64,000 nt of DNA from an uncultured Poribacteria bacterium (GCA_951812525.1 OX638316.1:1624506-1688505), one strand, 5' to 3'. Positions 1-9,898 are shown, counted from the stretch's first letter. Notes: a model not told the origin generated them from the sequence alone. Made by a program: numbers and translations.

Positions 1-63
1 TGGTATCCTTAAAGGCAAAAATCCCAAATACCCGAAAGTCCTTCGCAAATAGAGAACACCATT

Positions 64-480
64 GTGAAAACCGATCCCATTCAATGTCTACCTCACATCA
101 CGATTGAAGGAGCTAAAAGAGGAATCAATAGTGTCGCTTTCAGCCCTGATGGCATAACACTCGCGAGTGATAACGACAACACGATCCGACTCTGGGATGT
201 TGTCACAGGACAAAAGAAGAAAATATTCTGGGTCGATATAGGAAGGAATATCACCGCGGCTGTTGATAGCGTTGCCTTCAGTCCTGATGGACTAACACTG
301 GTAACTGGGAGTGAAGACCAAACTATTCGTCTCTGGGATATAGCCACAGGTGAAAAATGCCTGACAATCAAAGGACATACAGCACCTGTCATGAGTGTTG
401 TCTTTAGTCCAGACGGACAGTTACTCGCAAGCGGTAGTAAAGATGGTACAGCACGCCTGTGGAGACTAAGAAAATGTTGA
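64..480 (+). CDS. WD40-repeat protein, short (fragment?)
   Basis: The product is 138 residues from a GTG start and contains about three WD40 repeats with the usual 'VAFSPDG' and 'IRLWD' strings. A WD40 propeller normally needs about seven blades, so this is probably the 3' remnant of a longer gene or a protein that oligomerises. No signal peptide is visible. The stop codon overlaps the start of the serine hydrolase gene downstream. The 60 bases before it contain the end of another reading frame (residues ending KVLRK) that stops near position 51 and cannot be identified. Confidence 0.6.
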   Translation: MKTDPIQCLPHITIEGAKRGINSVAFSPDGITLASDNDNTIRLWDVVTGQKKKIFWVDIGRNITAAVDSVAFSPDGLTLVTGSEDQTIRLWDIATGEKCLTIKGHTAPVMSVVFSPDGQLLASGSKDGTARLWRLRKC

Positions 481-1718
481 ATTCTAATCTAACCGCAGCA
501 CCTCACGAAGTAGGGCTATCAAAAAAGCAGCTTGAGCACATCTCTGATACCGCGCAGAGGTTTATTGACGAAGATCGACTCGCTGGTGCGATCACGGTTG
601 TAGCACGACGCGGCAAAGTTGCGCACTTCGAGGCGTTCGGTATGATGGACATTGAAACAAACAAACCGATGCGAAAGGATACCATCTTCCGAATCTACTC
701 AATGACCAAGCCAATCGCCGCCGCTGCAGTGATGATGCTCTGTGAGGAAGGAAAACTACAACTTGATGCTCCGGCTTCGGTCTACCTGCCCGAATTAGGT
801 GGATTAAAAGTCGCTAAGGACCCCGATGCCGAAACACTCACACTGGTTGAAGCAGATCGAGAAATAACCGTTCAGGACCTAATGCAGCATACAGCCGGAC
901 TGCCCGGTGCCGCCCGATACATGGCAGGTCAAACTGCTGTCGATAAATACTACCGCAAGGTGGGACTACACCATCTGCATGCATGCAACCTTCAAGAGAT
1001 GGTTAAGAGGCTTGGCAAGATCCCGTTGTTGTACCAACCCGGATCCAAGTGGCACTACAGCATCGCTGCAGATGTCTTAGGCAGACTAATTGAGGTAGCT
1101 TCTGGACAGTCCTTTGATGTATTTTTAGCCGATCAAATCTTCCAGCCGTTAGGCATGCATGACACCGGATTTTATGTGCCGGAAGAGAAGATAGACCGTT
1201 TCTCGGGCATGTACGGTCCAAAACCAGGTGGAGGTTTGCAGGCTATTGATGCACCAGAGGGCGGAACCGGTAATGTATCCAAAACCAGTTTTAAACGGAA
1301 ACCGAAATTCCTGTCTGCGGGTGGCGGTTTAGTCTCTACTGCAACCGATTTTGCCCGATTTTGTCTAATGCTCTCTGGCAAAGGAGTACTCGCCGGGAAA
1401 CGACTGATGAAAGCCGAGTCTGTCGAATTGATGACGCGCAACCATTTGCCAGATCACTTAATACCGTTGGACAAAAAACCGGAGGCACGTTACGCCGGGC
1501 TCGGTTTTGGACTGGGTGTCTCGGTTCGAGTCAAACAAACGGACTGGATACCTGCCTCCCAAGTCGGTGAATATGGCTGGATCGGCGGAACAAGCACCGA
1601 ATTCTGGATTTCACCGGGAGATGAATTAATAGCAATCACGCTCGCGCAGCACATACCTTTTTCGGAGCTCAGCGAGAAAATCAAACCACTCGCCTACGCC
1701 GCCATCTTGACAGAATAG
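474..1718 (+). CDS. Serine beta-lactamase-like hydrolase (CubicO/EstB type)
   Basis: This 414-residue protein belongs to the beta-lactamase/transpeptidase-like serine hydrolases (PF00144). The nucleophile motif S-M-T-K is at about residues 76-79. A downstream 'HTAGLPG' segment, a 'WHYSIAADVLG' tyrosine region and a C-terminal 'GYGWIGGTSTEFW' segment match the EstB esterase-like branch. There is no signal peptide, which suggests a cytoplasmic esterase or amidase rather than a resistance beta-lactamase. The ATG at 474 is preferred over a GTG at 459 because a GGAG lies eight bases upstream. The start overlaps the WD40 stop. The substrate cannot be told. Confidence 0.85.
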   Translation: MLNSNLTAAPHEVGLSKKQLEHISDTAQRFIDEDRLAGAITVVARRGKVAHFEAFGMMDIETNKPMRKDTIFRIYSMTKPIAAAAVMMLCEEGKLQLDAPASVYLPELGGLKVAKDPDAETLTLVEADREITVQDLMQHTAGLPGAARYMAGQTAVDKYYRKVGLHHLHACNLQEMVKRLGKIPLLYQPGSKWHYSIAADVLGRLIEVASGQSFDVFLADQIFQPLGMHDTGFYVPEEKIDRFSGMYGPKPGGGLQAIDAPEGGTGNVSKTSFKRKPKFLSAGGGLVSTATDFARFCLMLSGKGVLAGKRLMKAESVELMTRNHLPDHLIPLDKKPEARYAGLGFGLGVSVRVKQTDWIPASQVGEYGWIGGTSTEFWISPGDELIAITLAQHIPFSELSEKIKPLAYAAILTE

Positions 1719-1870
1719 TGCTCAGTTATGATAATTCCGATGCATCTCTTGTCTCAAGATGAACACACGCTTATCTCTCTCGTAAAGTGGATAGCGGATA
1801 ATTTCTTGAAGTACTTATGCGTTTTCGGATTTGACTATAATGATGTGAGTTTGATAGAGAGAACTTGTAC

Positions 1871-1889
1871 CGCAAACTGTTAGTTTGCG
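1871..1889. repeat. Short hairpin in intergenic region
   Basis: A perfect 8-bp inverted repeat (CGCAAACT / AGTTTGCG, 3-base loop) sits in the 243-base gap between the hydrolase and the glycosidase-like gene. It has no T-tract, so it is not a clear terminator. About 45 bases downstream (1932-1955) is a short sequence resembling, in reverse orientation, the repeat near 17950. Confidence 0.4.
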
Positions 1890-1961
1890 ATACTTTTGAG
1901 GAACACTTAATAGACATCCGAAACCTCTTTAACTGAAAACTGACAATCGATAACTACCAAA

Positions 1962-3418
1962 ATGATTATCAAAAACACCCCGGAACATGTAAGCACCAAT
2001 CATATTGTGCTGTTCCCATTCGACGACCACAGTATTCCATTCCAACACGGTGTCTGTTTACAACTTGTGCCTTATAGAGCCGGTGTCGATCGGACCCGGA
2101 TTGTGGTACATCCCGGTTTACCTGGTACGCCCGACTGTTCTCGCGTCATCTATTACGGATCTGTCCATCGCGTCGGCGATGAACTTTGGATGTGGTATCT
2201 CGGACAGGGAGAGGATGACCATTGGCACCAACGGGTCTGTTTCGCAAAAAGCCGAGACGGATACAACTGGGAGAAACCGGAACTCGGGTTGGTAGAATAC
2301 AACGGCTCTACCCGAAACAACCTTGTCGATATCCAAGGCGGACAACACCATATTCAGGCATGTGTCGTCTATTATGATCCCGATGATCCTGACCCTTCAC
2401 GTCGGTTTAAAGCCATCATTGAAACCTCTAAGTATACCCCAAAATTCGCCGTCATGTTCAGTGAAGATGGACTCCAATGGCACGAAGCCGAACGGCATCC
2501 CCACCCGCCATCCTGCGAGATGTCCGGTATTACGAAATTCAACGGTTGCTACTATCTAAGTGGGCATGGCGGTAGTCATATAGGTCCAACACGGCAGATG
2601 GTAATGTATGCCTCTTACGATTTTGAGCATTGGATCGAAGCCTCGTGTTTAGGTTTCAGGCGTGGCAACATCCCGCCGCGACCTGTGGTGTATGGTGCTC
2701 ATCAAGGGGAACAGGTCCATCTCGGTGCCGCACTCTGGAATCGCGGGAATGTTATTCTCGGCTTCTATGGACAATGGCAGGACCGGAAAACAACGACCGG
2801 CGCCACGTGACAATGGATCTCGGTTTAGTCGTCAGCAACGACGCTCTCCACTATCGAGAACCGATTCCCGATTTTCAGATGGTAGAGGCAGCAGAAGACG
2901 ATTTTGAACATCTACCGACACCAATGAATTTCAAACATGCTGGACTTATGCAAGGACAGGGCTTTGAAAACGTTGGTGACGAAACACTTTTTTGGTATGC
3001 ACCGTGGCCAGAGCAGCTCAGCAATGGCGTTAGAATCGCAGCGTGGCAGCGCGATCGGCTCGGATACCTTCAAGCAGCTAATATGACTCGAAAATCGGCA
3101 CAACCTCGACATGTCATTTCAGCACCCATTGATCTTGAAGGGCAGTCTTGCACGGTGTCTCTGAATGTTGATGGTCTGTCTGAGTACAGCCAGATTACCG
3201 TTGATATCCTAAACGAGCATTTCCAGCTACTCGAAGGGTATTCCACGGAGGATTGCCTTCCTCTTTCGTCAGGATTTCACCAGACGGTAAGGTGGAAACA
3301 CGGAGAGCAGATCAAACATCAAGCCGATCCAATCCGCATCCGGCTCAATTACACTGGGATTCGCCCTGAAGATCCGAAGCTCTACGCTATTTACGTGGAA
3401 AAAGTAGGTATCCCTTGA
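1962..3418 (+). pseudogene. Glycoside hydrolase-like five-bladed propeller protein, frameshifted
   Basis: Two overlapping reading frames encode one protein. The first (1962-2810, 282 residues) has features of GH32/43/68-like sugar-active propellers, such as 'VIYYGSVHRVGDELWMWY' and 'CFAKSRDGYNWEKPELGL'. It runs out of sense at about 2780. The second frame takes over at once with 'RRHVTMDLGLVVSNDALHY', the expected next blade, and continues to 3418, ending in a beta-rich domain. A single indel near 2775-2790 would restore about 485 residues. There is no signal peptide. The gene may be a real pseudogene or carry a sequencing indel. No catalytic acid can be assigned with confidence. Confidence 0.65.
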
Positions 3419-3469
3419 TCCGAATCACAATTTCTGCTAAAATATAACGGAGAGATGGAGGAAGAAATT

Positions 3470-4018
3470 ATGACTTTTCTATACGGACTGAACACGTTAC
3501 GCCCCCGTGTGCTGCTGTCAATCGTAGGGTTGGTATTCTACCTGACCGCCTGCGGTCCGAAACCCATCCCCTATTCACAAAGTGCAGAAACGCCTGAACC
3601 CAGCGAAGTCGCTGTGGCACACTACAACTGGGGTATGGCATACGCCGATAAAGGCAACTTCGGACAAGCTATTACGGAACTCACTTTAGCGATTCAGAAC
3701 GAACCTGGATGGGTAATGCCGTTTTTCACGTTGGGTGTTATCTATGGAAACCAAGGCGATCTCGACATGGCTATTCAAGCGTGGGAGCGCGCCACCCAGT
3801 TAGATGCTGACTTCGCAAAGGCACACTACAATCTCGCTGTCGCTTATTCACATAAGGCGGAGAAAACACTCTCAATTGCCTCGTTACGTGAAGCAATTCG
3901 GGTGGACGAAGCAGCATTTACCGCTGCAAAAACAGAACCCGCATTTGATCTCATCCGTAACACAGCGGAATTCCAGGAATTAGAGCACTCGACTGAAGAG
4001 AAGCCCCCGCAAAAGTAA
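3470..4018 (+). CDS. TPR-repeat lipoprotein
   Basis: The 182-residue product begins with a lipoprotein signal peptide ending in the lipobox 'LTAC', so it is probably anchored to a membrane facing the periplasm. Three tetratricopeptide-like helical pairs follow ('AHYNWGMAYADKGNFGQAI', 'PFFTLGVIYGNQGDLDMAI', 'AHYNLAVAYSHKAEKTL'). TPRs mediate protein-protein contacts, but no partner is evident. The ATG at 3470 is chosen over 3455 because GGAGGAAG precedes it at good spacing and it starts directly into the signal peptide. The kinase gene follows 18 bases downstream, so the two may be co-transcribed. Confidence 0.8.
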   Translation: MTFLYGLNTLRPRVLLSIVGLVFYLTACGPKPIPYSQSAETPEPSEVAVAHYNWGMAYADKGNFGQAITELTLAIQNEPGWVMPFFTLGVIYGNQGDLDMAIQAWERATQLDADFAKAHYNLAVAYSHKAEKTLSIASLREAIRVDEAAFTAAKTEPAFDLIRNTAEFQELEHSTEEKPPQK

Positions 4019-4036
4019 TACAGCATCCGGCAAAAT

Positions 4037-4993
4037 ATGGCACGCTACACAACCCTTTCATCATCAGAGCTCGTACACATTGTGGCGCAGTACCCCATCG
4101 GGATGCCATTGAAACTTGAAGAGATTTTCGGCGGATTTGGCAACAGCAACTTCAAATTGATAACTACAGATGGTGAGTTTCTGCTGAAAATTTGCGATGA
4201 GAAAGACCTCACAGAACTCGAAATGCAGATTTCACTGTTGCAGCATCTCTATAAATACGAGTATCCAACAGTGTATCCAGTTCTAACGAAAGATCAGAAA
4301 CCTCTCACACACGAGCCGGTCGGCAGCGTAATGCTCTATCCTTTCCTGAAAGGGGAGCAACCACAGTCTTCACCAACTACCTTGGCGCAACTCGGTGAGG
4401 CGTTGGCAAAACTGCACCGCATTCCACCAATCACCGGACTTCCCTGCTTCGCCATGGGCATCTCACAAATGCTCCCTTTTTTCAAAGAGATTCAAGACAC
4501 ACGATTTGCAGGGCATCCGTTTGTTGAATCGCTGAAATCGCAATTGGAATCGATGGAACCACAACTCAATGCATCCCTTCCAGTCGGGCTTCTACACGGA
4601 GACCTTTTTTTGGACAACACACTCTTTGATGGAGATCAGTTGGTAGCGATTCTTGACTTTGAGGAAGGATGTTATGATACGCTACTAATTGATGTCGGAA
4701 TGACACTCATTGGGTGTTGTTACTCACCACAGCACGAACTGAATCTTAAGGCTGCGCGTCGGTTTTTAGAGGCTTACAATGCAGTGCGTCCCTTGACTGA
4801 AGACGAATGGGAACATCTGGATTGTTTTGTTCATTATGCTGCCCTCTCTATAGCGTTCTGGCGGTTCAGGCAGTTTAACATCCGTCGACCAGATACACGT
4901 CGCGCCGATACGTATCTGGAGATGATAACTCGTAGCGAGCAATGGACAATCGCTAATAGAGACAAACCTATCAAGGCAGAAATATGTCTTTAG
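4037..4993 (+). CDS. APH-family phosphotransferase (homoserine kinase type II-like)
   Basis: This 318-residue protein has an aminoglycoside phosphotransferase/choline kinase fold. The catalytic 'LLHGDLFLDNTLFDG' loop and the metal-binding 'ILDFEEG' motif are both present, as is an N-terminal nucleotide-binding region ('GGFGNSNFKLITTDGEFLLKI' area). Length and motifs fit ThrB2-like homoserine kinases, but the family also phosphorylates other small alcohols, and no threonine genes are nearby. It overlaps the next gene by 10 bases, so it is probably translated with the ABC-F ATPase. Confidence 0.75.
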   Translation: MARYTTLSSSELVHIVAQYPIGMPLKLEEIFGGFGNSNFKLITTDGEFLLKICDEKDLTELEMQISLLQHLYKYEYPTVYPVLTKDQKPLTHEPVGSVMLYPFLKGEQPQSSPTTLAQLGEALAKLHRIPPITGLPCFAMGISQMLPFFKEIQDTRFAGHPFVESLKSQLESMEPQLNASLPVGLLHGDLFLDNTLFDGDQLVAILDFEEGCYDTLLIDVGMTLIGCCYSPQHELNLKAARRFLEAYNAVRPLTEDEWEHLDCFVHYAALSIAFWRFRQFNIRRPDTRRADTYLEMITRSEQWTIANRDKPIKAEICL

Positions 4994-6720
4994 TACGATT
5001 AGAACACGTTACCAAATTGTATGATCCAGACCTAATTCTCGACGATATATCGGTCTCAATTGAGCATGGAGACAGAATCGGATTAATTGGTCGTAACGGA
5101 ACTGGAAAAACTACGTTAATTAAAATTATTAACGGTATGCTTGCCAATTTTAAGGGTAAAGTTGTTTCGGCAAGGGGAGTACGCATCGGATATCTCAGCC
5201 AAGAACCCGATCTTGCACGTGACTGTACCTTAAGGCAGGAGATGCTCAAGGTTTTTGAAGAACGTCGCGCACTTGAAGATGAGATGCTCCTGCTGGCAGA
5301 GGAGATGGAGACACACGAATCACCAGATCTCCTCGCACGCTACGCACGGATTCAGGAACAGCATGAACGACTCGGCGGCTACGATTATGAGCATGAGATT
5401 AACCGTATCCTTGGTGGCTTAGGTTTCAACCAATTAGACTTCAATCTCCCAATCGGCGTCCTGAGCGGAGGTCAAAAAAGCCGAGCAACCCTCGCCAAGC
5501 TACTCCTCGAAAAGCCAGATCTACTTCTTTTCGATGAACCAACAAATCACCTCGACATCAACGGTATTGAATGGCTCGAAAATTACCTCAATAACGAATA
5601 CAACGGCGCAGTACTCGTCGTTTCCCACGACCGGTATTTTTTAGACAAGGTTGTCCGAAAAGTTTGGGAACTCGAAGAGCATCAGATAAAAATTTATCGC
5701 GGGAACTACTCCAAGTACATTGAAACCAAAAAAATTGAACAATTAGTCGGGGCACGCGCATTCAAAAAGCAACAGGCTTTTATTGCACACGAGGAAGATT
5801 TCATTCGCCGGAACATCGCAGGACAGCGTACACGAGAGGCACAGGGCAGACGCAAAAAACTGGAACGTTTGGAGAAGTTTGAAAAACCCCAACGTGATGC
5901 GCCTACCTTCAAACTCTCTTTCACACCTGAAACACGCGGTGGAAACGACATTCTCCGATGTCAAAATGTTGGCAAAGCATTCGGCGACAAACTCATCTTC
6001 ACAGACCTAAATTTTGAGGTATACCGCCGCGATATTATCGGAATTATCGGGGCAAACGGCACCGGCAAGACAACGCTATTCCGTATGATTTTAGGCGAAG
6101 AACCCCCAACAGATGGCGAAATATGGGTAGGACCGACACTCAAATTTGGATACTACGCACAAGAATTAGAAGGGCTCAATCCAGATAATGAAGTTATTGA
6201 TGAAATCTGGGAACTCCGTCCACAGCAGACACAAGGTGAAATACGCAGCTTCCTCGGTAAGTTCTTATTCTCTGGTGATGATGTGTTCAAACGGGTTGGA
6301 AGTCTAAGTGGGGGCGAGCAGAGTCGTGTGCTACTCGCAAAGTTACTATTAGCGAACGCCAACGTTTTGCTACTTGATGAACCCACTAACCATCTTGATA
6401 TCCCAGCACGTGAAGCACTTGAGGCAGCATTAGCAGAATATCCCGCAACCCTTTTCATTATTTCTCACGATCGGTACCTCTTGAGTAATCTCGCAACTAA
6501 ATTACTGGTTTTTGATGGTAAACCTGGAGGAACCGCAGATCTCTTTGAAGGCAATTACGCTGAGTACGCTGCACGGCAACAACAAGCACTTCAGGAAGAT
6601 CAGCCACCATCTGAAAGCGTTCAAGAATCACAACCGGTACAATCTTCTCAACCCAAAGGTAAGTCGAAATCCAAGCGCAAGCGGAAGATAAAGGCGCAAC
6701 GTCTGATTGGAAGCAATTAA
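4984..6720 (+). CDS. ABC-F family ATPase (Uup/EttA-like)
   Basis: The 578-residue protein has two ABC ATPase domains in tandem and no membrane segments. Walker A motifs are 'GRNGTGKTT' and 'GANGTGKTT', signature motifs 'LSGGQKSR' and 'LSGGEQSR', and both Walker B strands read 'DEPTNHLD'. The inter-domain linker is rich in Arg and Lys ('RRNIAGQRTREAQGRRKK'), as in ABC-F proteins that act on the ribosomal E site. A basic, low-complexity C-terminal tail follows, also common in the Uup branch. It overlaps the upstream kinase gene by 10 bases. Confidence 0.9.
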   Translation: MSLVRLEHVTKLYDPDLILDDISVSIEHGDRIGLIGRNGTGKTTLIKIINGMLANFKGKVVSARGVRIGYLSQEPDLARDCTLRQEMLKVFEERRALEDEMLLLAEEMETHESPDLLARYARIQEQHERLGGYDYEHEINRILGGLGFNQLDFNLPIGVLSGGQKSRATLAKLLLEKPDLLLFDEPTNHLDINGIEWLENYLNNEYNGAVLVVSHDRYFLDKVVRKVWELEEHQIKIYRGNYSKYIETKKIEQLVGARAFKKQQAFIAHEEDFIRRNIAGQRTREAQGRRKKLERLEKFEKPQRDAPTFKLSFTPETRGGNDILRCQNVGKAFGDKLIFTDLNFEVYRRDIIGIIGANGTGKTTLFRMILGEEPPTDGEIWVGPTLKFGYYAQELEGLNPDNEVIDEIWELRPQQTQGEIRSFLGKFLFSGDDVFKRVGSLSGGEQSRVLLAKLLLANANVLLLDEPTNHLDIPAREALEAALAEYPATLFIISHDRYLLSNLATKLLVFDGKPGGTADLFEGNYAEYAARQQQALQEDQPPSESVQESQPVQSSQPKGKSKSKRKRKIKAQRLIGSN

Positions 6721-6998
6721 AACCGCTAATTTTCTGAATATGTCCGTAATTTTATCCAAATATCAAATTTTTGCTCACAAAGTGCGTCAAAATCAACATT
6801 TTTCGCACTTTAATTTGACATTCTGATAAAATTGATATATAATTATTATATCCTATACGACATAAATAATATCGCATATAGGATATATTATTTCCGTGAT
6901 AGGTTCAACTTACACGTTAAAAACATAGGGAGTATGGAAACTATGCCCTATAACACAGACTACTAACAGCAAGTTTCGGTTTGCGAGTGCCGCCAAAA

Positions 6999-7877
6999 AT
7001 GTCTAAAGATCAGGAATTCCATAACGAGATTGACATTATAATGCGCGTGATGCGCCATGCGCAAGCAGCTGTCAAATCCAGGTTTCTTCAGGAGATTGTT
7101 CCTAATCGTCTGACGATTGTCCAATTTAACGCCTTACAGCACCTTCATTGGTACGGGCGTGAGAATGGGATGTCAGTCAGTGAGTTGGGTGAGCATTTGG
7201 GGCTTGCCCATAACACGACATCTGGCTTGGTGGGTCGTCTTGAGCGACACGGTTGGGTTATCCGCCGTAAATGCGACGAAGATCGGAGACGTGCTCGGAT
7301 TAAACTCACGCCGCAGTCCGAAGAACTTTTCCATGAAGGCGTAAAACGCGCCACGAGCTTCTGGCGGAGCACTTTTGGGCAGCTATCCACGCAAGAGCAG
7401 GAAAGCCTAATTGAAGGCCTAAAACGCCTGAAACAGGTGATGGCGAAACCGGTGTGGCCCAGTTATGCACAACTGCACCCACGTGACGCAGATCACCTCC
7501 AAGAACGGTTTGAAGCCGATTTGGACGAACTCGCACAGGCAAAGCTCAAGCTCGTAGGGATGCGCTTGATTCTCGCGCAGATCGCCGAAAAACGCGATGA
7601 ACATGAACTCGCCGCATATCTGAACCAAGCTGCATCCGAAGAAACACGTCATGCTAATCAATTGTTAACTCTGCTCGGCCACGGTGAAAATTTCAAGGTC
7701 CTACTCTCAACCCTCGCACATGAAGACAATGTAGTCTATGAGGAACTGTTAGCTTTACTTGAAACTGCACCTTACGCCGAAGAAGATGAAGAATTAACGC
7801 TCTTACAACAGATGGTTCAAGATAACCAAAGATATAGACGTTGGTTTCGCAGTGTCCACAAACAAACGAATCAGTGA
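6999..7877 (+). CDS. MarR-family regulator fused to a ferritin-like helical domain
   Basis: Residues about 1-145 form a MarR winged helix, with recognition-helix region 'LGLAHNTTSGLVGRLERHG' and wing 'RRKCDEDRRRARIKLT'. Residues about 165-290 are an additional all-helical region resembling a rubrerythrin/ferritin-like bundle. It contains 'ASEETRHANQLL', an E-x-x-H iron-ligand type motif, and a later 'LAHEDNVVYEELLALLE' helix. A second E-x-x-H is not clear, so a diiron site is only a possibility. MarR proteins are usually about 150 residues and this is 292. The ATG at 6999 is used, but an upstream TTG at 6981 is possible. An AT-rich upstream region (6830-6900) could hold the promoter and operator. 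Confidence 0.75.
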   Translation: MSKDQEFHNEIDIIMRVMRHAQAAVKSRFLQEIVPNRLTIVQFNALQHLHWYGRENGMSVSELGEHLGLAHNTTSGLVGRLERHGWVIRRKCDEDRRRARIKLTPQSEELFHEGVKRATSFWRSTFGQLSTQEQESLIEGLKRLKQVMAKPVWPSYAQLHPRDADHLQERFEADLDELAQAKLKLVGMRLILAQIAEKRDEHELAAYLNQAASEETRHANQLLTLLGHGENFKVLLSTLAHEDNVVYEELLALLETAPYAEEDEELTLLQQMVQDNQRYRRWFRSVHKQTNQ

Positions 7878-7981
7878 CTTCTATTTCGTCAACAGCCACC
7901 CAGAGTTTCTGGTTTTACCCAACCGCGGGCTACGAAAAAATCGGAATCCTTTTCCCGGCTGATGACCCCTAAGAGGAGAAC

Positions 7982-8596
7982 ATGCAGTCCCAAAGCCTTG
8001 AAAGCGTTCCACTAGACTGTTACGATGACGCTGAACTAATTGAGCAATTTCAAAACGGTGATACCGCTGCCTTTGATACGCTCTTTACACGTTACCAAAA
8101 ACGCACCTTTCGACTCGTGCAACGTTTCGTCTCTAACCCCGAAGATGCCTCGGATCTGACCCAAGATGCCTTCATTCGTGCCTACCAAGGTTTAGGAGAT
8201 TTCAAAAGCCAGTGCCAGTTTTATAGTTGGCTTTACCGCATTACGGTGAATCTCTGTATCGATTTCCTAAGGAAAAAATCAAGATCAGAAGTGCTTTTAT
8301 ACGACTCCGATGAATCCGGTGAATTGCGGATGGCAAATATCGCCGACCCTCGCTCAGAATCGCCAGCAAAAGCGGTGGAAAATAAAGAACTGAGGGCACA
8401 CATCCGGAGAGCAGTCCGACGGCTCCCGCCAAAACAACGGAAAATTTTCATTTTGCGACACTGGAACGGATTATCGCTTAAAGATATAGCCGCTGTTGTT
8501 GGCAGATCCGATGGGACAGTCAAAGCACATCTGCTTCACGCACACCGCAATCTCCGCAAACATCTTCGCTCTTATTTGCGAGAAGCGGAATTCTAA
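7982..8596 (+). CDS. ECF-type RNA polymerase sigma factor
   Basis: This is a conventional 204-residue extracytoplasmic-function sigma factor. Region 2 covers about residues 20-95, with 'NPEDASDLTQDAFIRAYQ' and 'SWLYRITVNLCIDFLRKK'. Region 4 covers about 135-195, with 'LPPKQRKIFILRHWNGLS' and the helix-turn-helix 'DIAAVVGRSDGTVKAHL'. AGAGGAGA precedes the ATG at good spacing. No anti-sigma gene follows, because FtsY lies downstream on the other strand. It is distinct from the sigma-propeller fusions at 43-53 kb. Confidence 0.93.
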   Translation: MQSQSLESVPLDCYDDAELIEQFQNGDTAAFDTLFTRYQKRTFRLVQRFVSNPEDASDLTQDAFIRAYQGLGDFKSQCQFYSWLYRITVNLCIDFLRKKSRSEVLLYDSDESGELRMANIADPRSESPAKAVENKELRAHIRRAVRRLPPKQRKIFILRHWNGLSLKDIAAVVGRSDGTVKAHLLHAHRNLRKHLRSYLREAEF

Positions 8597-8617
8597 TACA
8601 TGCCTGGACACTGAAAT

Positions 8618-8650
8618 TAAAGACCGGATCTCTTTCATAACCGGTCTTTA
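8618..8650. terminator. Hairpin between convergent genes
   Basis: A perfect 10-bp stem (TAAAGACCGG / CCGGTCTTTA) with a 13-base loop lies between the convergent sigma factor and ftsY genes. The stem ends supply A/T-rich flanks on both sides, so it probably acts as a bidirectional terminator. Confidence 0.65.
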
Positions 8651-8713
8651 AACGCATAATTGCTAATTCAGTGATGTGCAGCATGGGTATCCATGAGAAC
8701 CGCCGGAAACGCA

Positions 8714-9709
8714 CTATATATCCTCAGTTTCAGCGGTAAAGAGTGCCTCGACGAAGTCCGCTCCCGCGAAATCTCGTAAGTCATCAATCTTCTCACCGAT
8801 CCCGATAAGTTTAACAGGCGCGCCGATCTCGGCGTTCACGCCAATGACTATCCCGCCTTTAGCGGTTCCATCCAATTTTGTAACGGCAACACTTGTGATC
8901 GGGACTGCATCGTTGAAAATTTTCGCCTGCATCAGGGCGTTCTGACCCACTGTTCCATCAATGACAAGTAACACTTCATGTGGGGCACCGGTGTGTGCTT
9001 TCGTCATGACACGGCCGATTTTGGACAACTCATCCATGAGTGGTTTTTTGGTATGTAGCCTTCCGGCGGTATCCACTATTAACACGTCAGCGTTCCGATG
9101 TTTCGCTGCGTGAATTGCGTCGAACACAACCGCGGCAGGTTCGGCGCGTTCGCCGCCCCGAATAAGTTCTGCGCCAGCGCGTTCACACCAAATCGCGAGT
9201 TGGTCCTCGGCTGCAGCGCGGAATGTATCTCCGGCGGCTACAACCACGCGCTGTCCATCCGTGATGAAGCGGCTCGCAAGTTTACCAATAGTCGTCGTCT
9301 TGCCAGCACCGTTCACACCCAGAACCAAAATCGTATACGGTTTCTCATCTTTTATCTCCAGCGGCACATCTTCCCCAAGCAGATTCAAAATCTCTGATTT
9401 CAGGACCGATTCTAACTCCGAGGAATCGCTTAACCCTTCTGCCTTCACCCGCTCTCTGACATTATCCATTAGCACCAGGGTGGTATCAACTCCCACATCC
9501 GACTGGATTAAAATCTCCTCAATCTCTTCCATTAAATCTTCGTCAATTTTTCTCCCGACTCTGAGGAGCCCTGACATCTGAGACAAGAACTGATCCCGGG
9601 TTTTCGTCAAGCCGGATTTGAGCCGATTAAACCAGTTTCCCTGTTTACCTTCGGCATCGGATTCGATGTCGCTTTTATTATCACGACCTTTAAGTAGATT
9701 TCTTAGCAT
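8714..9709 (-). CDS. ftsY: Signal recognition particle receptor FtsY
   Basis: FtsY is the membrane-associated SRP receptor GTPase that docks ribosome-SRP complexes for co-translational insertion. The 331-residue protein has a charged N-terminal segment, the helical N domain and the SRP-type G domain. Visible motifs include G1 'GVNGAGKTTT', 'GDTFRAAAEDQL', G3 'DTAGRLHTKKPLM', G4 'TKLDGTAKGG' and the closing 'GIGEKIDDLRDF'. The ATG at 9709 follows AAGGGAAG; 33 upstream codons in frame look like leader sequence and are not included. The acidic A domain is short. Confidence 0.97.
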   Translation of the reverse strand: MLRNLLKGRDNKSDIESDAEGKQGNWFNRLKSGLTKTRDQFLSQMSGLLRVGRKIDEDLMEEIEEILIQSDVGVDTTLVLMDNVRERVKAEGLSDSSELESVLKSEILNLLGEDVPLEIKDEKPYTILVLGVNGAGKTTTIGKLASRFITDGQRVVVAAGDTFRAAAEDQLAIWCERAGAELIRGGERAEPAAVVFDAIHAAKHRNADVLIVDTAGRLHTKKPLMDELSKIGRVMTKAHTGAPHEVLLVIDGTVGQNALMQAKIFNDAVPITSVAVTKLDGTAKGGIVIGVNAEIGAPVKLIGIGEKIDDLRDFAGADFVEALFTAETEDI

Positions 9710-9898
9710 TATCTTCCCTTGTTTGAGTAGCCTTTCGTGTCTATAATCTCTAGCAGAAAACACACCTGCTTTCTTGATATAATACAGTAACAGCAGGTGG
9801 AAAGGCAAACGAAAAAAGTGTTTTTCTTTATGGTAATGTCAATATCAGTCAGGTAAACTATTTATTTTGTGATACGTTGGTACACTATACAAATTCCG

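Noticed and set aside
3470-8596. A defence island around the ABC-F, MarR and ECF genes
   Set aside because: No nuclease, toxin-antitoxin or restriction gene is present; these look like ordinary housekeeping and regulatory genes.
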